A DNA stretch of 64,000 nucleotides from NCBI GenBank assembly GCA_045536815.1, contig JAZSOH010000017.1, positions 1 to 64,000 on the forward strand, given 5' to 3'. This DNA is from UMGS1279 sp045536815. Lineage in GTDB: Bacteria; Bacillota; Clostridia; Oscillospirales; Acutalibacteraceae. Below, in pieces: positions 41,400 through 50,426 of the stretch. A program made the translations under genes and the position numbers. The notes under the pieces were generated by a model that was not told where the DNA came from, did no database searches, and worked only from the letters and a program-made list of their open reading frames with translations. Every line of letters begins with the position of its first letter. Position 1 is the first letter of the stretch.

Positions 41400-41427
41400 A
41401 AAATCCGTAGGTTTTCCTACGGATTTT
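41400..41427 (+). terminator. Terminator after ytvI-like gene
   Basis: Perfect 12-bp stem AAAATCCGTAGG / CCTACGGATTTT with a TTTT loop, 16 bases after the stop codon. Confidence 0.8.
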
Positions 41428-41496
41428 GTTATATTATTAACCTCCCCACAATATAAATATACTGTATAGTTTCAAAACTTTAAAGGAGAGGTTATA

Positions 41497-43023
41497 ATGG
41501 ACTTAAATATTACCAATTTTGACGTAACTACAAAGGAAATAAAGCTAAACCAAACAGCAGAGCTTCCAATAGATATTGATATATCTCTTTCGGATTACGA
41601 GCAAGATATTAAAAAAATTCTTAAATGCACAATGAATAGCTATGTTTCATCAAAACAAATTACGGGGAATTCACTAATTGTTGAAGGAATGGCATATTTA
41701 ACACTAATTTACTGTGATGTAAATGGTGATTTATGCTCTACCGAAAAACAAATCCCCTTCAAGAAAAACTTTGAAGCTTCGCTTATGCTTGACGGCGGCG
41801 AAGCAGAAGTTTTTAGCATTTCGTCTGTTAATTCCTCAATGCTTCTTACAGAACGCAAGGTCGCGGTTAAGGGAATAGTGCGACTTGATGCAACCGTTAT
41901 AGTAAGCGAGAAAAACTCTATTATTTCAGACCTTGATAACGACTGCTTTGAACAACTTAAAATTAGTACTAAGGCCTCAACCGAAATAGGCAAAACCTCT
42001 AAAACCTTTATAATTGACGAAGAGTTTGAGCTTCCGCCCAATTGCCCATCAATATCTAAAATAATTAAAACCAATTACTGCATTAGTTCGGTTACCACTA
42101 AGGTTATAAGCAACAAAATTATTGTTAAAGGCCAACTTAATATTAAAGTTTTTTACCGTACCAACGAAAACGGAATCCATTGTTACAAAAACATTGTTCC
42201 CTTTAACCAAATTATAGAGATAAACGGCATAACCGAAGACTGCAAATGTGACATAAACACTGAGCTTTTAAGTGTAAACCTTACAACGCGCACCGCTTCA
42301 AACGGAGAATGTAAAACACTTATGCTTGTCGCAAAAATTGAGGTTTTGGCCGAAGCAATATGCGAAGATGAACTACCTATGATTCGCGACCTATACTGTA
42401 AACGGCACGAAGCTAGCGTTGTTAAAAAGGAAATTTGCGTTAATAAAATCGTGCATAATTCAAATGAAGTTTTTAACTGCAAAAAGACTTTATCTCTCCC
42501 TCAAAATGAAATAAGCGACATTTTGGCTCTTTGGTGTGAAAGCGGTAAATGCATAACCCGTTTTTCAGATAGCAATTTAAACCTTTCGGGAACGGTAACC
42601 GTTTGTACATTATTTAAAGATAACGAAAATGAAATTGGTTATTTTGAAAAGGTAATTGATTTTGATTACGTTATTGAAATTGGGCCAAAAACAACTAACC
42701 CAAAATGTAAATGCAGTGCCGAAATAATTAATGAAAGCTATGGCTTAACCCCATCGGGCGATATTGATTTAAATTTAGAGCTTCAAATTTCTGCAACTAT
42801 TTTTGATATGGTAAAAATGGAGGTTATAACCGAAATTACCGCAGATGAAAATAAACCTATTTCTTCTTCCACATCATTGGTTGCATACTTTGCAGAAGCG
42901 GGTGAAAATGTTTGGGAAATCTCAAAAAATTTCCTTGCCGACCGCGAAAATTTCCTTGCAATTAACGATATAAAGGAAGATACAATAAAAACCTCCAGAA
43001 TGCTTTTAATTCCCAGATTTTAA
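41497..43023 (+). CDS. SPOCS (DUF3794) protein with C-terminal LysM
   Basis: A 508-aa, beta-rich, Cys-containing protein. Three related modules, about residues 20-105, 180-260 and 335-415, each have a pattern like VEGMAYLTLIYCD / VKGQLNIKVFYRT / LSGTVTVCTLFKD followed by an Ile-Phe strand. This is the SPOCS/DUF3794 domain of spore coat-associated proteins. The last 55 residues look like LysM (AGENVWEISKNFL...INDI...LLIPRF), which binds peptidoglycan. There is no signal peptide, as expected for a coat or cortex-interface protein made in the mother cell. AAAGGAGAGG precedes the ATG. Confidence 0.85.
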   Translation: MDLNITNFDVTTKEIKLNQTAELPIDIDISLSDYEQDIKKILKCTMNSYVSSKQITGNSLIVEGMAYLTLIYCDVNGDLCSTEKQIPFKKNFEASLMLDGGEAEVFSISSVNSSMLLTERKVAVKGIVRLDATVIVSEKNSIISDLDNDCFEQLKISTKASTEIGKTSKTFIIDEEFELPPNCPSISKIIKTNYCISSVTTKVISNKIIVKGQLNIKVFYRTNENGIHCYKNIVPFNQIIEINGITEDCKCDINTELLSVNLTTRTASNGECKTLMLVAKIEVLAEAICEDELPMIRDLYCKRHEASVVKKEICVNKIVHNSNEVFNCKKTLSLPQNEISDILALWCESGKCITRFSDSNLNLSGTVTVCTLFKDNENEIGYFEKVIDFDYVIEIGPKTTNPKCKCSAEIINESYGLTPSGDIDLNLELQISATIFDMVKMEVITEITADENKPISSSTSLVAYFAEAGENVWEISKNFLADRENFLAINDIKEDTIKTSRMLLIPRF

Positions 43024-43041
43024 TAAAAAAGATATAACAAA

Positions 43042-43078
43042 GGCCAAGTACCCGTAAGGATACTTGGCCAGTTTTTTT
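43042..43078. terminator. Bidirectional terminator between SPOCS gene and gpsA
   Basis: GGCCAAGTA (43042-43050) pairs with TACTTGGCC (43061-43069), followed by a T-run on plus; a T-rich tract also follows on minus. It separates the convergent transcripts. Confidence 0.8.
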
Positions 43079-44069
43079 ATATCCAAAGATTTTCATATTC
43101 GTTTTTACTTGGACGAAGCATTAGATTTTTTACTGAATCTGTAATCGACTCACCCTCATACAACACCTTATAACACTGTGAAATAATTGGCATTTCGGCG
43201 CCAACTTTTTCGGCTAACCAATATGCGAATTTTGTTGCATAATAGCCTTCTACAGTACCAACATCACTAAGGGCTTTTTGTACCTCAATGCCCTTGCCAA
43301 CCATCTCACCAAAACGGTGATTTCGACTATGCTTTGACGTGCAGGTAACAATTAAATCGCCAAGACCAGTAAGACCCGCAAAGGTACGCTCCTTAGCGCC
43401 CATTTTAACTCCCAAACGAGCAATTTCAGTCAGTCCTCTGGTTATTAGCGCCGCTTTAGTATTATCTCCAAGACCCATACCATCGCAAAAGCCTGCCGCT
43501 ACGGCAATTATGTTTTTAAGCGCGCCACCAAGTTCAACACCAACCAAATCGTCGTTATTATATATCCTTAAACTTGCGCTTGAAAAAGCCTCAATAACCT
43601 TTTCTGTCGCCGACATATTATGAGATGATGAAACCAAAGAAGTAGGTATACTTCTTGCAACCTCCTCAGCGTGAGAAGGTCCCGAAAGAACGACAATGGG
43701 AGCGCTAACTTCTTCCTCTATAACTTCAGAAAGGCGTTTTAAACTGCCCTCCTCCAAACCTTTTGCAACATTTACTACAGTACCATAATTTTTAAGTGTA
43801 GCAACTTTTTTCGCAATGGTTCTAACTGCAATCGAGGGCACAGCGATAATAACAATATCGGAATTCTCGGCATCTGAAATATTTGATGTGAGCTTTATTT
43901 CCTCAGGGATTTTGACACCTGCCAAAAGGTGTTTACTTTCTCTCTCTTTTTTTAGCTCGTTAATTTCTTCCTCGAAAAATGACCAAAGCAAAACCTCATG
44001 GTTATTTCTATTCGCAGCCATTGCGAGAGCAATTCCCCATCCGCCAGAACCTAAAACCGAAATCTTCAT
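43077..44069 (-). CDS. gpsA: Glycerol-3-phosphate dehydrogenase [NAD(P)+]
   Basis: A 330-aa enzyme that makes sn-glycerol-3-phosphate for phospholipids. It has the Rossmann loop VLGSGGWGIALA near the N-terminus, LSGPSHAEEVA, the catalytic Lys in GALKNIIAVAAG and a GLGDLIVTCTSKHSRN segment. The start is the ATG eight bases after GGTGG. It follows plsY with almost no gap, linking precursor synthesis with acylation. Confidence 0.95.
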   Translation of the reverse strand: MKISVLGSGGWGIALAMAANRNNHEVLLWSFFEEEINELKKERESKHLLAGVKIPEEIKLTSNISDAENSDIVIIAVPSIAVRTIAKKVATLKNYGTVVNVAKGLEEGSLKRLSEVIEEEVSAPIVVLSGPSHAEEVARSIPTSLVSSSHNMSATEKVIEAFSSASLRIYNNDDLVGVELGGALKNIIAVAAGFCDGMGLGDNTKAALITRGLTEIARLGVKMGAKERTFAGLTGLGDLIVTCTSKHSRNHRFGEMVGKGIEVQKALSDVGTVEGYYATKFAYWLAEKVGAEMPIISQCYKVLYEGESITDSVKNLMLRPSKNEYENLWI

Positions 44070-44070
44070 A

Positions 44071-44736
44071 CTACTTACCACCTTTTACTTTACCGAAAAT
44101 AGGTTTCTCTTCGCCTTTTATCAGACGCGCAATATTTTCCTTATGCTTTATAAAAACAATAAGGCACATAATGAATGTTATAATTACCGCCACCAAATGA
44201 CTTCCGCTTTGTGGCGGAATAATTAAGCTTACAACAAAAACGGTAACTGTAGCTGTTAGAGAGCTTACCGAAATAATACGTGTAATTAGCAGCAAAAGAA
44301 CAAATATAATAAGGGCCGCCGTTATGGCCTGCCAATGCGCAACATAAAATATGCCCACCGAAACAGCAACGGCTTTACCGCCTTTAAACCTAAAGAAAAC
44401 GGGAAAAACGTGGCCTAGCATACAAAAAAGTCCGCAAAGAAGCGCGCCATAAACCGGAGCATAAAATATACTTTCAGGATTTTTCTCGGCTAAATATTGG
44501 AAAACCAAGAATTTGCCTATATAACATGCCGCAAAACCTTTCAAAACATCAAACAAGAAGGTAAGAAGTCCCGGCAAAACGCCAAATACACGCATAACAT
44601 TTGTCATACCTGCGTTACCGCTGCCAAAATCTCTTACATCCTTTTTTGCAAACAGTTTTGAAAAAATAACAGCAAAATTAAGGCTGCCTAGAACATAAGA
44701 TAAAACAAAAACCGCTATAACCAATAAAATATCCAT
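44071..44736 (-). CDS. plsY: Acyl-phosphate:glycerol-3-phosphate acyltransferase
   Basis: A 221-aa integral membrane enzyme transferring an acyl group from acyl-phosphate to glycerol-3-phosphate, the first step of phospholipid synthesis. Conserved motifs are seen: SLNFAVIFSKLF, DVRDFGSGNAGMTNVMRVFG (acyl-phosphate site), GHVFPVFFRFKGGKAVA. Five or more membrane helices. GAGG precedes the ATG. It ends one base before the gpsA start codon. Confidence 0.95.
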   Translation of the reverse strand: MDILLVIAVFVLSYVLGSLNFAVIFSKLFAKKDVRDFGSGNAGMTNVMRVFGVLPGLLTFLFDVLKGFAACYIGKFLVFQYLAEKNPESIFYAPVYGALLCGLFCMLGHVFPVFFRFKGGKAVAVSVGIFYVAHWQAITAALIIFVLLLLITRIISVSSLTATVTVFVVSLIIPPQSGSHLVAVIITFIMCLIVFIKHKENIARLIKGEEKPIFGKVKGGK

Positions 44737-44756
44737 ATCTGACCTCGCTAAAAATA

Positions 44757-46088
44757 TTATTCGCCCTTAGTGTCACCGCGTTCGCGAATAACAAAACGTA
44801 CAGGTGTGCCTTCAAGTCCGAAAACCGAACGTATTTGATTTTCAAGATATCTTTGATAAGAAAAATGAAATAGGTCTTCCCTATTACAAAAACAAACAAA
44901 TGTTGGTGGCTTTGTTGACGCCTGAGTCATATAATAAATTTTAAGCCTTTTTCCTTTATCACTAGGAGGCTGAACTCTAGCGGTTGCATCTGCCAAAATA
45001 TCATTAAGCTTACCTGTAGAAATTCTCATAGTATTTTGACTATGAACATACTTAATAAGCTCAAAAAGTCTATCAATTCTTTGACCTGTTTTTGCAGATA
45101 TAAAGATAATTGGCGCATAACTCATAAAAGAAAAGTCTTTCATAAGGCGTTTGCGGAAGGTGTCCATTGTGGTACCGTCTTTTTCAATTAAATCCCACTT
45201 GTTAACTGCAATAATACAAGCCTTTCCCTGTTCAAGAGCAATACCTGCAACCTTTGAATCCTGCTCGGTAAAGCCTTCGGCGGCATCAATCATAATAACG
45301 CAAACATCTGCCCTTTCAACCGCCATTTTTGCTCGAAGAACGCTATATTTTTCAATTTTATCATAAACCTTGCTTTGACGTCGAAGACCTGCCGTATCAA
45401 TAAAATTATACTTAGTATCTTCGAATGTGAAATTAGTGTCTATAGCGTCTCTCGTTGTACCCGCTATATTAGAAACAATTAACCTTTCTTCACCTAAAAT
45501 ACGGTTAATAAGCGAAGATTTACCCGCATTAGGCTTACCTATTACGGCAACGCTTATAATTTCTTCGTCTTCTTTTTCGAATGCTTCGGGTGAAATATGC
45601 TCAAAAACCGCATCAAGCAAATCGCCCGTGCCATGCCCGTGAGCCGCAGAAACTGCAACAGGGTCGCCAAGACCTAAATTATAAAACTCATAAAACTCGG
45701 CCGGCACCTCGCCAACACCATCACATTTATTAACGCACAAAACAATAGGTTTGCCCGAACGCTGCAGTATTGTTGCAACCTCCATATCGGCGGCTACAAC
45801 ACCGCTTTTAAGGTCTGTAACAAAAATTATAACATTAGCCATATCAATAGCCAGTTCGGCCTGGTCGCGCATTTTAGAAAGAATTATATCATCAGTTTTA
45901 GGTTCAATACCGCCCGTGTCAATAAGGGTTATTTCTTTGCCAAGCCATTCGGCATCACCGTAAATACGGTCCCTTGTAACGCCGGGGGTATCATCAACTA
46001 TTGAAAGCCTTTTACCTATTAACTTATTAAACAGCGTTGATTTGCCCACATTCGGCCTTCCAACAACCGCAACAATAGGTTTTGCCAT
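44757..46088 (-). CDS. der: GTPase Der
   Basis: A 443-aa double GTPase needed for 50S ribosome assembly. Two G domains start with GRPNVGKS (10-17) and GKPNAGKS (184-191), each followed by DTGG or DTAG switch motifs and NKCD/NKWD; a KH-like domain is C-terminal. The start is the ATG six bases after AGGTG. The DUF512 gene immediately upstream is the usual neighbour in Clostridia; plsY-gpsA follow, also a common order. Confidence 0.96.
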   Translation of the reverse strand: MAKPIVAVVGRPNVGKSTLFNKLIGKRLSIVDDTPGVTRDRIYGDAEWLGKEITLIDTGGIEPKTDDIILSKMRDQAELAIDMANVIIFVTDLKSGVVAADMEVATILQRSGKPIVLCVNKCDGVGEVPAEFYEFYNLGLGDPVAVSAAHGHGTGDLLDAVFEHISPEAFEKEDEEIISVAVIGKPNAGKSSLINRILGEERLIVSNIAGTTRDAIDTNFTFEDTKYNFIDTAGLRRQSKVYDKIEKYSVLRAKMAVERADVCVIMIDAAEGFTEQDSKVAGIALEQGKACIIAVNKWDLIEKDGTTMDTFRKRLMKDFSFMSYAPIIFISAKTGQRIDRLFELIKYVHSQNTMRISTGKLNDILADATARVQPPSDKGKRLKIYYMTQASTKPPTFVCFCNREDLFHFSYQRYLENQIRSVFGLEGTPVRFVIRERGDTKGE

Positions 46089-46097
46089 ATATTTCAC

Positions 46098-47402
46098 CTA
46101 GCCTTCTATTAGGGCTTTTATAAATTCTGCCCCATCATTTTTAACCGCCTTAACAGTTACATTTAGCTTTTCCGCCAACTGCTTTACGGTTACATCATCT
46201 AAAAATTTATCCTTTTCGTGTCTAAGCATATTCTCAGAAATCAAAAGTACATCGCCTACATTTTTGTCTTTAAGCTGACTTTCGATATCTCCGCCTGTAA
46301 CAAGACCTGTAACAGTGATTTTACCACCAAAAAACTCGTTTTTAATAGCATACACCTGACAGTTTAAATTATGCCATTTTTTGGCGACAATGTCAACCAA
46401 TTTTTTAATTAGTGGGTATGCCGCCTCGCCCGTTGCAACAGTTATTTTTTTGTTATGCTTTATATCACAGCTTGAAAGCTCTTCAATAGTATCTAATGCC
46501 TCGCTTAAAAACAGCGACCACATACCAACACCATTTTCAAGCTGCATAAAATCTTCATAGAATTCCGCACTTGGAATTTCGCGCTCGGCCAAAAGATAAA
46601 ATTCGTCTGCCGCAAAAACCTTTCTCTCGCCGAACTTTGCTACACATTCATCACCAATACGGTGCATTATGTCTAAAACAGCACCTGCCGTTTGTTTATT
46701 AAATGGCTCTAGCTTTGCAAGGTTTTCTCTATGACCTGTAAGTCCTACCGGCACCGCCGCTATACAGTGAACTGTTTTAAGCGCTATAAGGTCACTTAGC
46801 GTATGTTCTAGTTCCTCTCCATCATTATATCCCGGGCATAAAACTAACTGGCAGTTAATTTCAATACCTGCCTTCGCAAAGCGATAAAGCACCTTTAAAG
46901 CATCACCAGCAAAACGGTTATTCATCATTTTACACCTTAGCTCAGGATTTGTCGTATGCACCGAAACATTTATAGGGCTTATATGAAGTTTAATTATTCT
47001 ATCAATCTCGTGCTCAGTTATATTTGTAAGGGTTATATAATTGCCAAACAAAAAGGAAAGGCGCGAATCATCGTCCTTAAAATAAAGCGTCTCCCTCATA
47101 CCCTTTGGCATTTGGTCAATAAAACAAAAAATGCAGTTATTTTTACAGGTACGTTTACTGTCCATAAGATATGTTTCAAAATTAAGGCCAAGCTCCTCGT
47201 ACTCTTCCTTTTTAATCCTGAAACGGCGAAGCTTACCCTCGGTTTCCACCAAGAGTTTAAGCCTTTTTTCATTTTGATAAAAGCGGTAATCTAAAACATC
47301 TAAAATTTCCTTACGGTTAATTGAAATCAGTTTGTCTCCACCCTTAATTCCAACCCTTTGACAAGGGGAATTTTCGGTAACAGATTTAATTATAACTGCC
47401 AC
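46098..47402 (-). CDS. DUF512 radical-SAM-like protein with PDZ domain
   Basis: A 434-aa protein with an N-terminal PDZ-like domain (IIKSVTENSPCQRVGIKGGD) and a radical SAM-like barrel whose cysteines occur in CKNNCIFCFIDQMPKG, followed by the DUF512 domain. The family is conserved next to der in Clostridia and its function is unknown. The start is a GTG eight bases after AAAGGA. A longer frame would run through the rpmF terminator, arguing against it. It ends nine bases before the der start. Confidence 0.88.
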   Translation of the reverse strand: MAVIIKSVTENSPCQRVGIKGGDKLISINRKEILDVLDYRFYQNEKRLKLLVETEGKLRRFRIKKEEYEELGLNFETYLMDSKRTCKNNCIFCFIDQMPKGMRETLYFKDDDSRLSFLFGNYITLTNITEHEIDRIIKLHISPINVSVHTTNPELRCKMMNNRFAGDALKVLYRFAKAGIEINCQLVLCPGYNDGEELEHTLSDLIALKTVHCIAAVPVGLTGHRENLAKLEPFNKQTAGAVLDIMHRIGDECVAKFGERKVFAADEFYLLAEREIPSAEFYEDFMQLENGVGMWSLFLSEALDTIEELSSCDIKHNKKITVATGEAAYPLIKKLVDIVAKKWHNLNCQVYAIKNEFFGGKITVTGLVTGGDIESQLKDKNVGDVLLISENMLRHEKDKFLDDVTVKQLAEKLNVTVKAVKNDGAEFIKALIEG

Positions 47403-47421
47403 TTTTTTCTTCCTTTCATAC

Positions 47422-47453
47422 AAAAAAATAGAGAAGGAATGTTCCCTCTCTAT
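47422..47453 (-). terminator. Terminator after rpmF
   Basis: ATAGAGAAGG-type stem pairs with TTCCCTCTCTAT (one wobble on the minus strand), followed by seven Us. It lies between rpmF and the DUF512 gene. Confidence 0.75.
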
Positions 47454-47487
47454 CATTTTGCTACGCAGATAATTGGTTTAATACAAA

Positions 47488-47670
47488 TTAAGCCTCTACC
47501 TTAACTACCTCACGGCCATCATAATAGCCACAAGCGGGGCAAAGTCTATGAGGTCTTTTGTATTCTCCACAATGAGAACATTTAACTAGTGCAGGAGCAT
47601 TAATTCTCCAAACGTTAGAACGTCTTTTATCGCGACGTGCTTTAGATGTTTTTCTCTTCGGTACTGCCAT
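47488..47670 (-). CDS. rpmF: 50S ribosomal protein L32
   Basis: A 60-aa basic ribosomal protein with the L32 start AVPKRKTSKARRDKRR and a zinc ribbon of Cys31, Cys34, Cys44 and Cys47. AGGAGG-like GGAGG lies before the ATG. It follows yceD, the standard pairing, and is closed by a terminator. Confidence 0.97.
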   Translation of the reverse strand: MAVPKRKTSKARRDKRRSNVWRINAPALVKCSHCGEYKRPHRLCPACGYYDGREVVKVEA

Positions 47671-47701
47671 TTGTAAGGCACCTCCTTAAACTAAGTAGTT
47701 A

Positions 47702-48205
47702 TCAATCTTCGTCTTCTAAAAGCTGTAATAAAGCTTCTAGGCGTGGGTCAACACTTTTGGTCTGGCATCCGCAAGAACCTTCATTCAAGTTCTTGCCGCA
47801 TACGGAGCAAATTCCTCTACACTCCTCGCTGCAAAGATGCTTCATTGGTAGCGCTAAAAGGATTTCGCTTAAACAAACCTCATATAAATCAAGCTTATAA
47901 TCTGAAACTAAAAGAAGGTCGATATTATCTTCCTCCGCGAGTTCGGTAACCAGTACACGATTTACGGGAATTTTATACTCATGAGTAGTTTCAGTACCAC
48001 AACGGTCGCAAGGTTTTGTAATTGTGACAGCACATTCTACCGAAAGCTCGGTAACACCTGCTTTATTAACAACTTTACCAGAAACCAAGGTTTCTTTACC
48101 AAAAAGCTTTTCTCCCGAAAAAACTTCACCTGTAAAGTCTAAAACAGCGTTAACATCAATAACCTTCGCGTCGCCGCCCAGCAACCCTTTTAAGTTTAGA
48201 ACCAT
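47702..48205 (-). CDS. yceD: YceD/DUF177 family protein
   Basis: A 167-aa protein of the YceD (DUF177) family, linked with 23S rRNA accumulation and usually encoded before rpmF. It has the CDRCGTET-like zinc pair in the middle and a C-terminal Cys cluster (CSEECRGICSVCGKNL...CGC), then an acidic end (LEDED). The start is the ATG after GGGGTGAACCT. It is driven by a perfect consensus promoter and is 31 bases from rpmF. Confidence 0.9.
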   Translation of the reverse strand: MVLNLKGLLGGDAKVIDVNAVLDFTGEVFSGEKLFGKETLVSGKVVNKAGVTELSVECAVTITKPCDRCGTETTHEYKIPVNRVLVTELAEEDNIDLLLVSDYKLDLYEVCLSEILLALPMKHLCSEECRGICSVCGKNLNEGSCGCQTKSVDPRLEALLQLLEDED

Positions 48206-48231
48206 AGGTTCACCCCAATTGCACAACAAAT

Positions 48232-48260
48232 ATTATATCGTTTTAATATCTATTTGTCAA
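48232..48260 (-). promoter_or_regulatory. Consensus promoter of yceD-rpmF
   Basis: Minus-strand TTGACA (48255-48260), 17 bp, TATAAT (48232-48237): perfect sigma-A consensus, as expected for a ribosomal protein operon. Confidence 0.88.
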
Positions 48261-48380
48261 GAATAAAAATCAAAAAAGGCAAATTTAGGTATGTTTTATA
48301 TAAATATCAATATCAAACTTAAAATTATTATCAATTCTTAATGATTAAAGCAACAAAAAACAAACCTAAAAACCCAAAAT

Positions 48381-48405
48381 CACCTGCCGACAAAGCCGAC
48401 AGGTG
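48381..48405 (-). terminator. Terminator after ftsZ
   Basis: CACCTG (48381-48386) pairs with CAGGTG (48400-48405) with extra pairing in the GCCGAC loop region, followed on the minus strand by a T-rich tract. It is 12 bases after the ftsZ stop codon. Confidence 0.65.
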
Positions 48406-48417
48406 AAAATCTAAATA

Positions 48418-49500
48418 TTAGTTACGGTTGTTAATCATATCGAAAAGTTCGGTATAAACAACATCCTCTTCCGATGAAGCATCAGAATTGCTTGAAAGAA
48501 TGTCTTCAAGTGCGCCTGCAGCGCCCTCTTTCTTTTCTTTCTTCTCGCCAAGACCTGTTGCAATAACAGTAATCTTAACGGTATCTTCAAGAGTTTCGTC
48601 AAGCTGAGTACCCCAAATGATGTTAGCATCGGGATGAGCCATTTCAGAAACGATAGAAGAAGCAAGAGTAACCTCTTCAAGACCAATATCAGATGAACCT
48701 GTGATATTGATGATAACGCCTGTTGCATTATCCATAGCAGTTTCGATAAGAGGACTTGTGATTGCAGCTTTTGCAGCCTGCTCAGCCTTATCTCTACCTG
48801 TAGCAACACCAACGCCCATATGTGCTTGACCGGAATCGCTCATAACTGCCTTAACATCAGCAAAGTCGAGGTTAATAAGAGCAGTTGTTGTAACGAGGTC
48901 AGAAATACTTTGAACACCCTGACGAAGAACGTCATCAGCAGTTTCGAAAGCATTTTTAAGTGTGATTTTTTGTTCAGAAACAAGATGTAAACGCTCGTTA
49001 GGAATAACAATTAAGCTATCAACACATTCACCAAGAGAGGAAATACCTGCATCAGCCTGAGTCATTCTGCGTTTGCCTTCAAAAGCGAAAGGCTTAGTAA
49101 CAATACCAACTGTTAAAATACCAAGTTCTTTAGCAAGAGCCGCAACAACAGGAGCTGCACCTGTACCGGTACCGCCGCCCATACCTGCGGTAATGAAAAC
49201 CATATCAGCGTCTTTAATAGCTGCAGTGATTTCGTCTTTAGATTCCTCAGCTGCTGCACGGCCGCGCTCGGGGTCGGCACCTGCGCCTTGACCTTTAGTA
49301 GCCCTTTCGCCGATTTGGATTTTTGTGTCTGCCTTAGAGAGGAATAATGCTGCACGGTCGGTATTGATTGCTATAAACTCAACACCCTTAACACCTGCAT
49401 CTACCATGCGGTTGATAGCGTTACCGCCACCGCCGCCAACACCTATAACCTTAATTTGAACAACCTCATCCATTAATTCATTAGAAACTTCAAATGGCAC
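48418..49500 (-). CDS. ftsZ: Cell division GTPase FtsZ
   Basis: A 360-aa tubulin homologue forming the division ring. The GTP-binding regions are intact: IGVGGGGGNAINRM, the tubulin signature GGGTGTGAAP and NLDFADVKAVM. The start is taken as the GTG nine bases after GGAAGG; an ATG three codons earlier abuts that site. The linker is short and the C-terminal peptide reads VVYTELFDMINNRN, lacking the usual IPxFLR core that binds FtsA, SepF and others. It has its own promoter and ends the dcw cluster. Confidence 0.96.
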   Translation of the reverse strand: MPFEVSNELMDEVVQIKVIGVGGGGGNAINRMVDAGVKGVEFIAINTDRAALFLSKADTKIQIGERATKGQGAGADPERGRAAAEESKDEITAAIKDADMVFITAGMGGGTGTGAAPVVAALAKELGILTVGIVTKPFAFEGKRRMTQADAGISSLGECVDSLIVIPNERLHLVSEQKITLKNAFETADDVLRQGVQSISDLVTTTALINLDFADVKAVMSDSGQAHMGVGVATGRDKAEQAAKAAITSPLIETAMDNATGVIINITGSSDIGLEEVTLASSIVSEMAHPDANIIWGTQLDETLEDTVKITVIATGLGEKKEKKEGAAGALEDILSSNSDASSEEDVVYTELFDMINNRN

Positions 49501-49552
49501 TTTTATCATCCTTCCAAATTTATACTAAATAAGCTATTATTACACACAAGTA

Positions 49553-49581
49553 ATAATAACACAAAATACATAAGATTTCAA
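49553..49581 (-). promoter_or_regulatory. Promoter of ftsZ
   Basis: Minus-strand TTGAAA (49576-49581), 17 bp, TATTAT (49553-49558), in the 110-bp gap after ftsQ. Confidence 0.65.
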
Positions 49582-49616
49582 CATATTTTTTCAAAAAAAT
49601 AAATATTTTATAATTT

Positions 49617-50411
49617 TTATTTAATTGTTTCTTGTTTGAAAATTCCTCTTGGGTCTTCTGCCGTCCAATATGACAAATCTATTCTACCTGTAAGGTCCTC
49701 ATTTATATTATTAATCATCTCATCAAGATGAAGAAGTTTATTTTCTAAATTCGCCGCCGAACCTAATTTTACTATAAATCTATCCTTAATTTCAAATGTA
49801 ATATTTGCCAGATTGGAAATATCAAGTTTTGAAACAGCATAGCTTTTTTCTTTTAGAATATTCAATATGCTTTGTGCATTCTTCTTTGCATCGGCATCTT
49901 TGAACTGAATTATATGCCCTAAATCGCCTTTTTCAATTTCACAACCAGTTACACCTACTACATCTTTCGGTTGAGACTTCACCTTCTCTAAAACCTTATA
50001 ATCTGTATCGCACAAAACATAAATATTACCTTGTTTAAAACACATAAAAGGTTTGCCTTTTTCGACCTCTAATATCACAGTTCCAGGAAGTTTTCTTTTG
50101 ATTTTCACTTCTTTTATATAAGGGAGCTCAGTAGTAACCTTTTCTTTCGCACCCATGGGTGAAATGAAAATATTTTTACCCTTTTCTATACCCGATGCCT
50201 CAACAACTTGCTCTGCAGTATACGGGTCAGGATTCCTAATAACTATAGACTTGACAGGGAAAAAAATTGTAAGCGATAACACGCATAAAACAAGTACACA
50301 CAAAATACAAAACACGGCAAAAAGTCTTTTAATTGCCTTCCTTCTTCTTGCCTTTTTTCTTTCTTCGCGTTTTCTTTTTATTTCAAGCTTTTTCGCTGTG
50401 CGGTCATCCAT
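49617..50411 (-). CDS. ftsQ: Cell division protein FtsQ/DivIB
   Basis: A 264-aa bitopic divisome protein. It has a basic cytoplasmic tail (residues 1-28), one membrane helix (about 29-51), then the POTRA domain (VKSIVIRNPDPYTAEQVVEASG) and the FtsQ domain. It forms a complex with FtsL and DivIC. AGGGAAG precedes the ATG. It follows murA by 15 bases. Confidence 0.9.
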   Translation of the reverse strand: MDDRTAKKLEIKRKREERKKARRRKAIKRLFAVFCILCVLVLCVLSLTIFFPVKSIVIRNPDPYTAEQVVEASGIEKGKNIFISPMGAKEKVTTELPYIKEVKIKRKLPGTVILEVEKGKPFMCFKQGNIYVLCDTDYKVLEKVKSQPKDVVGVTGCEIEKGDLGHIIQFKDADAKKNAQSILNILKEKSYAVSKLDISNLANITFEIKDRFIVKLGSAANLENKLLHLDEMINNINEDLTGRIDLSYWTAEDPRGIFKQETIK

Positions 50412-50426
50412 AATTTCACTTCCCTT

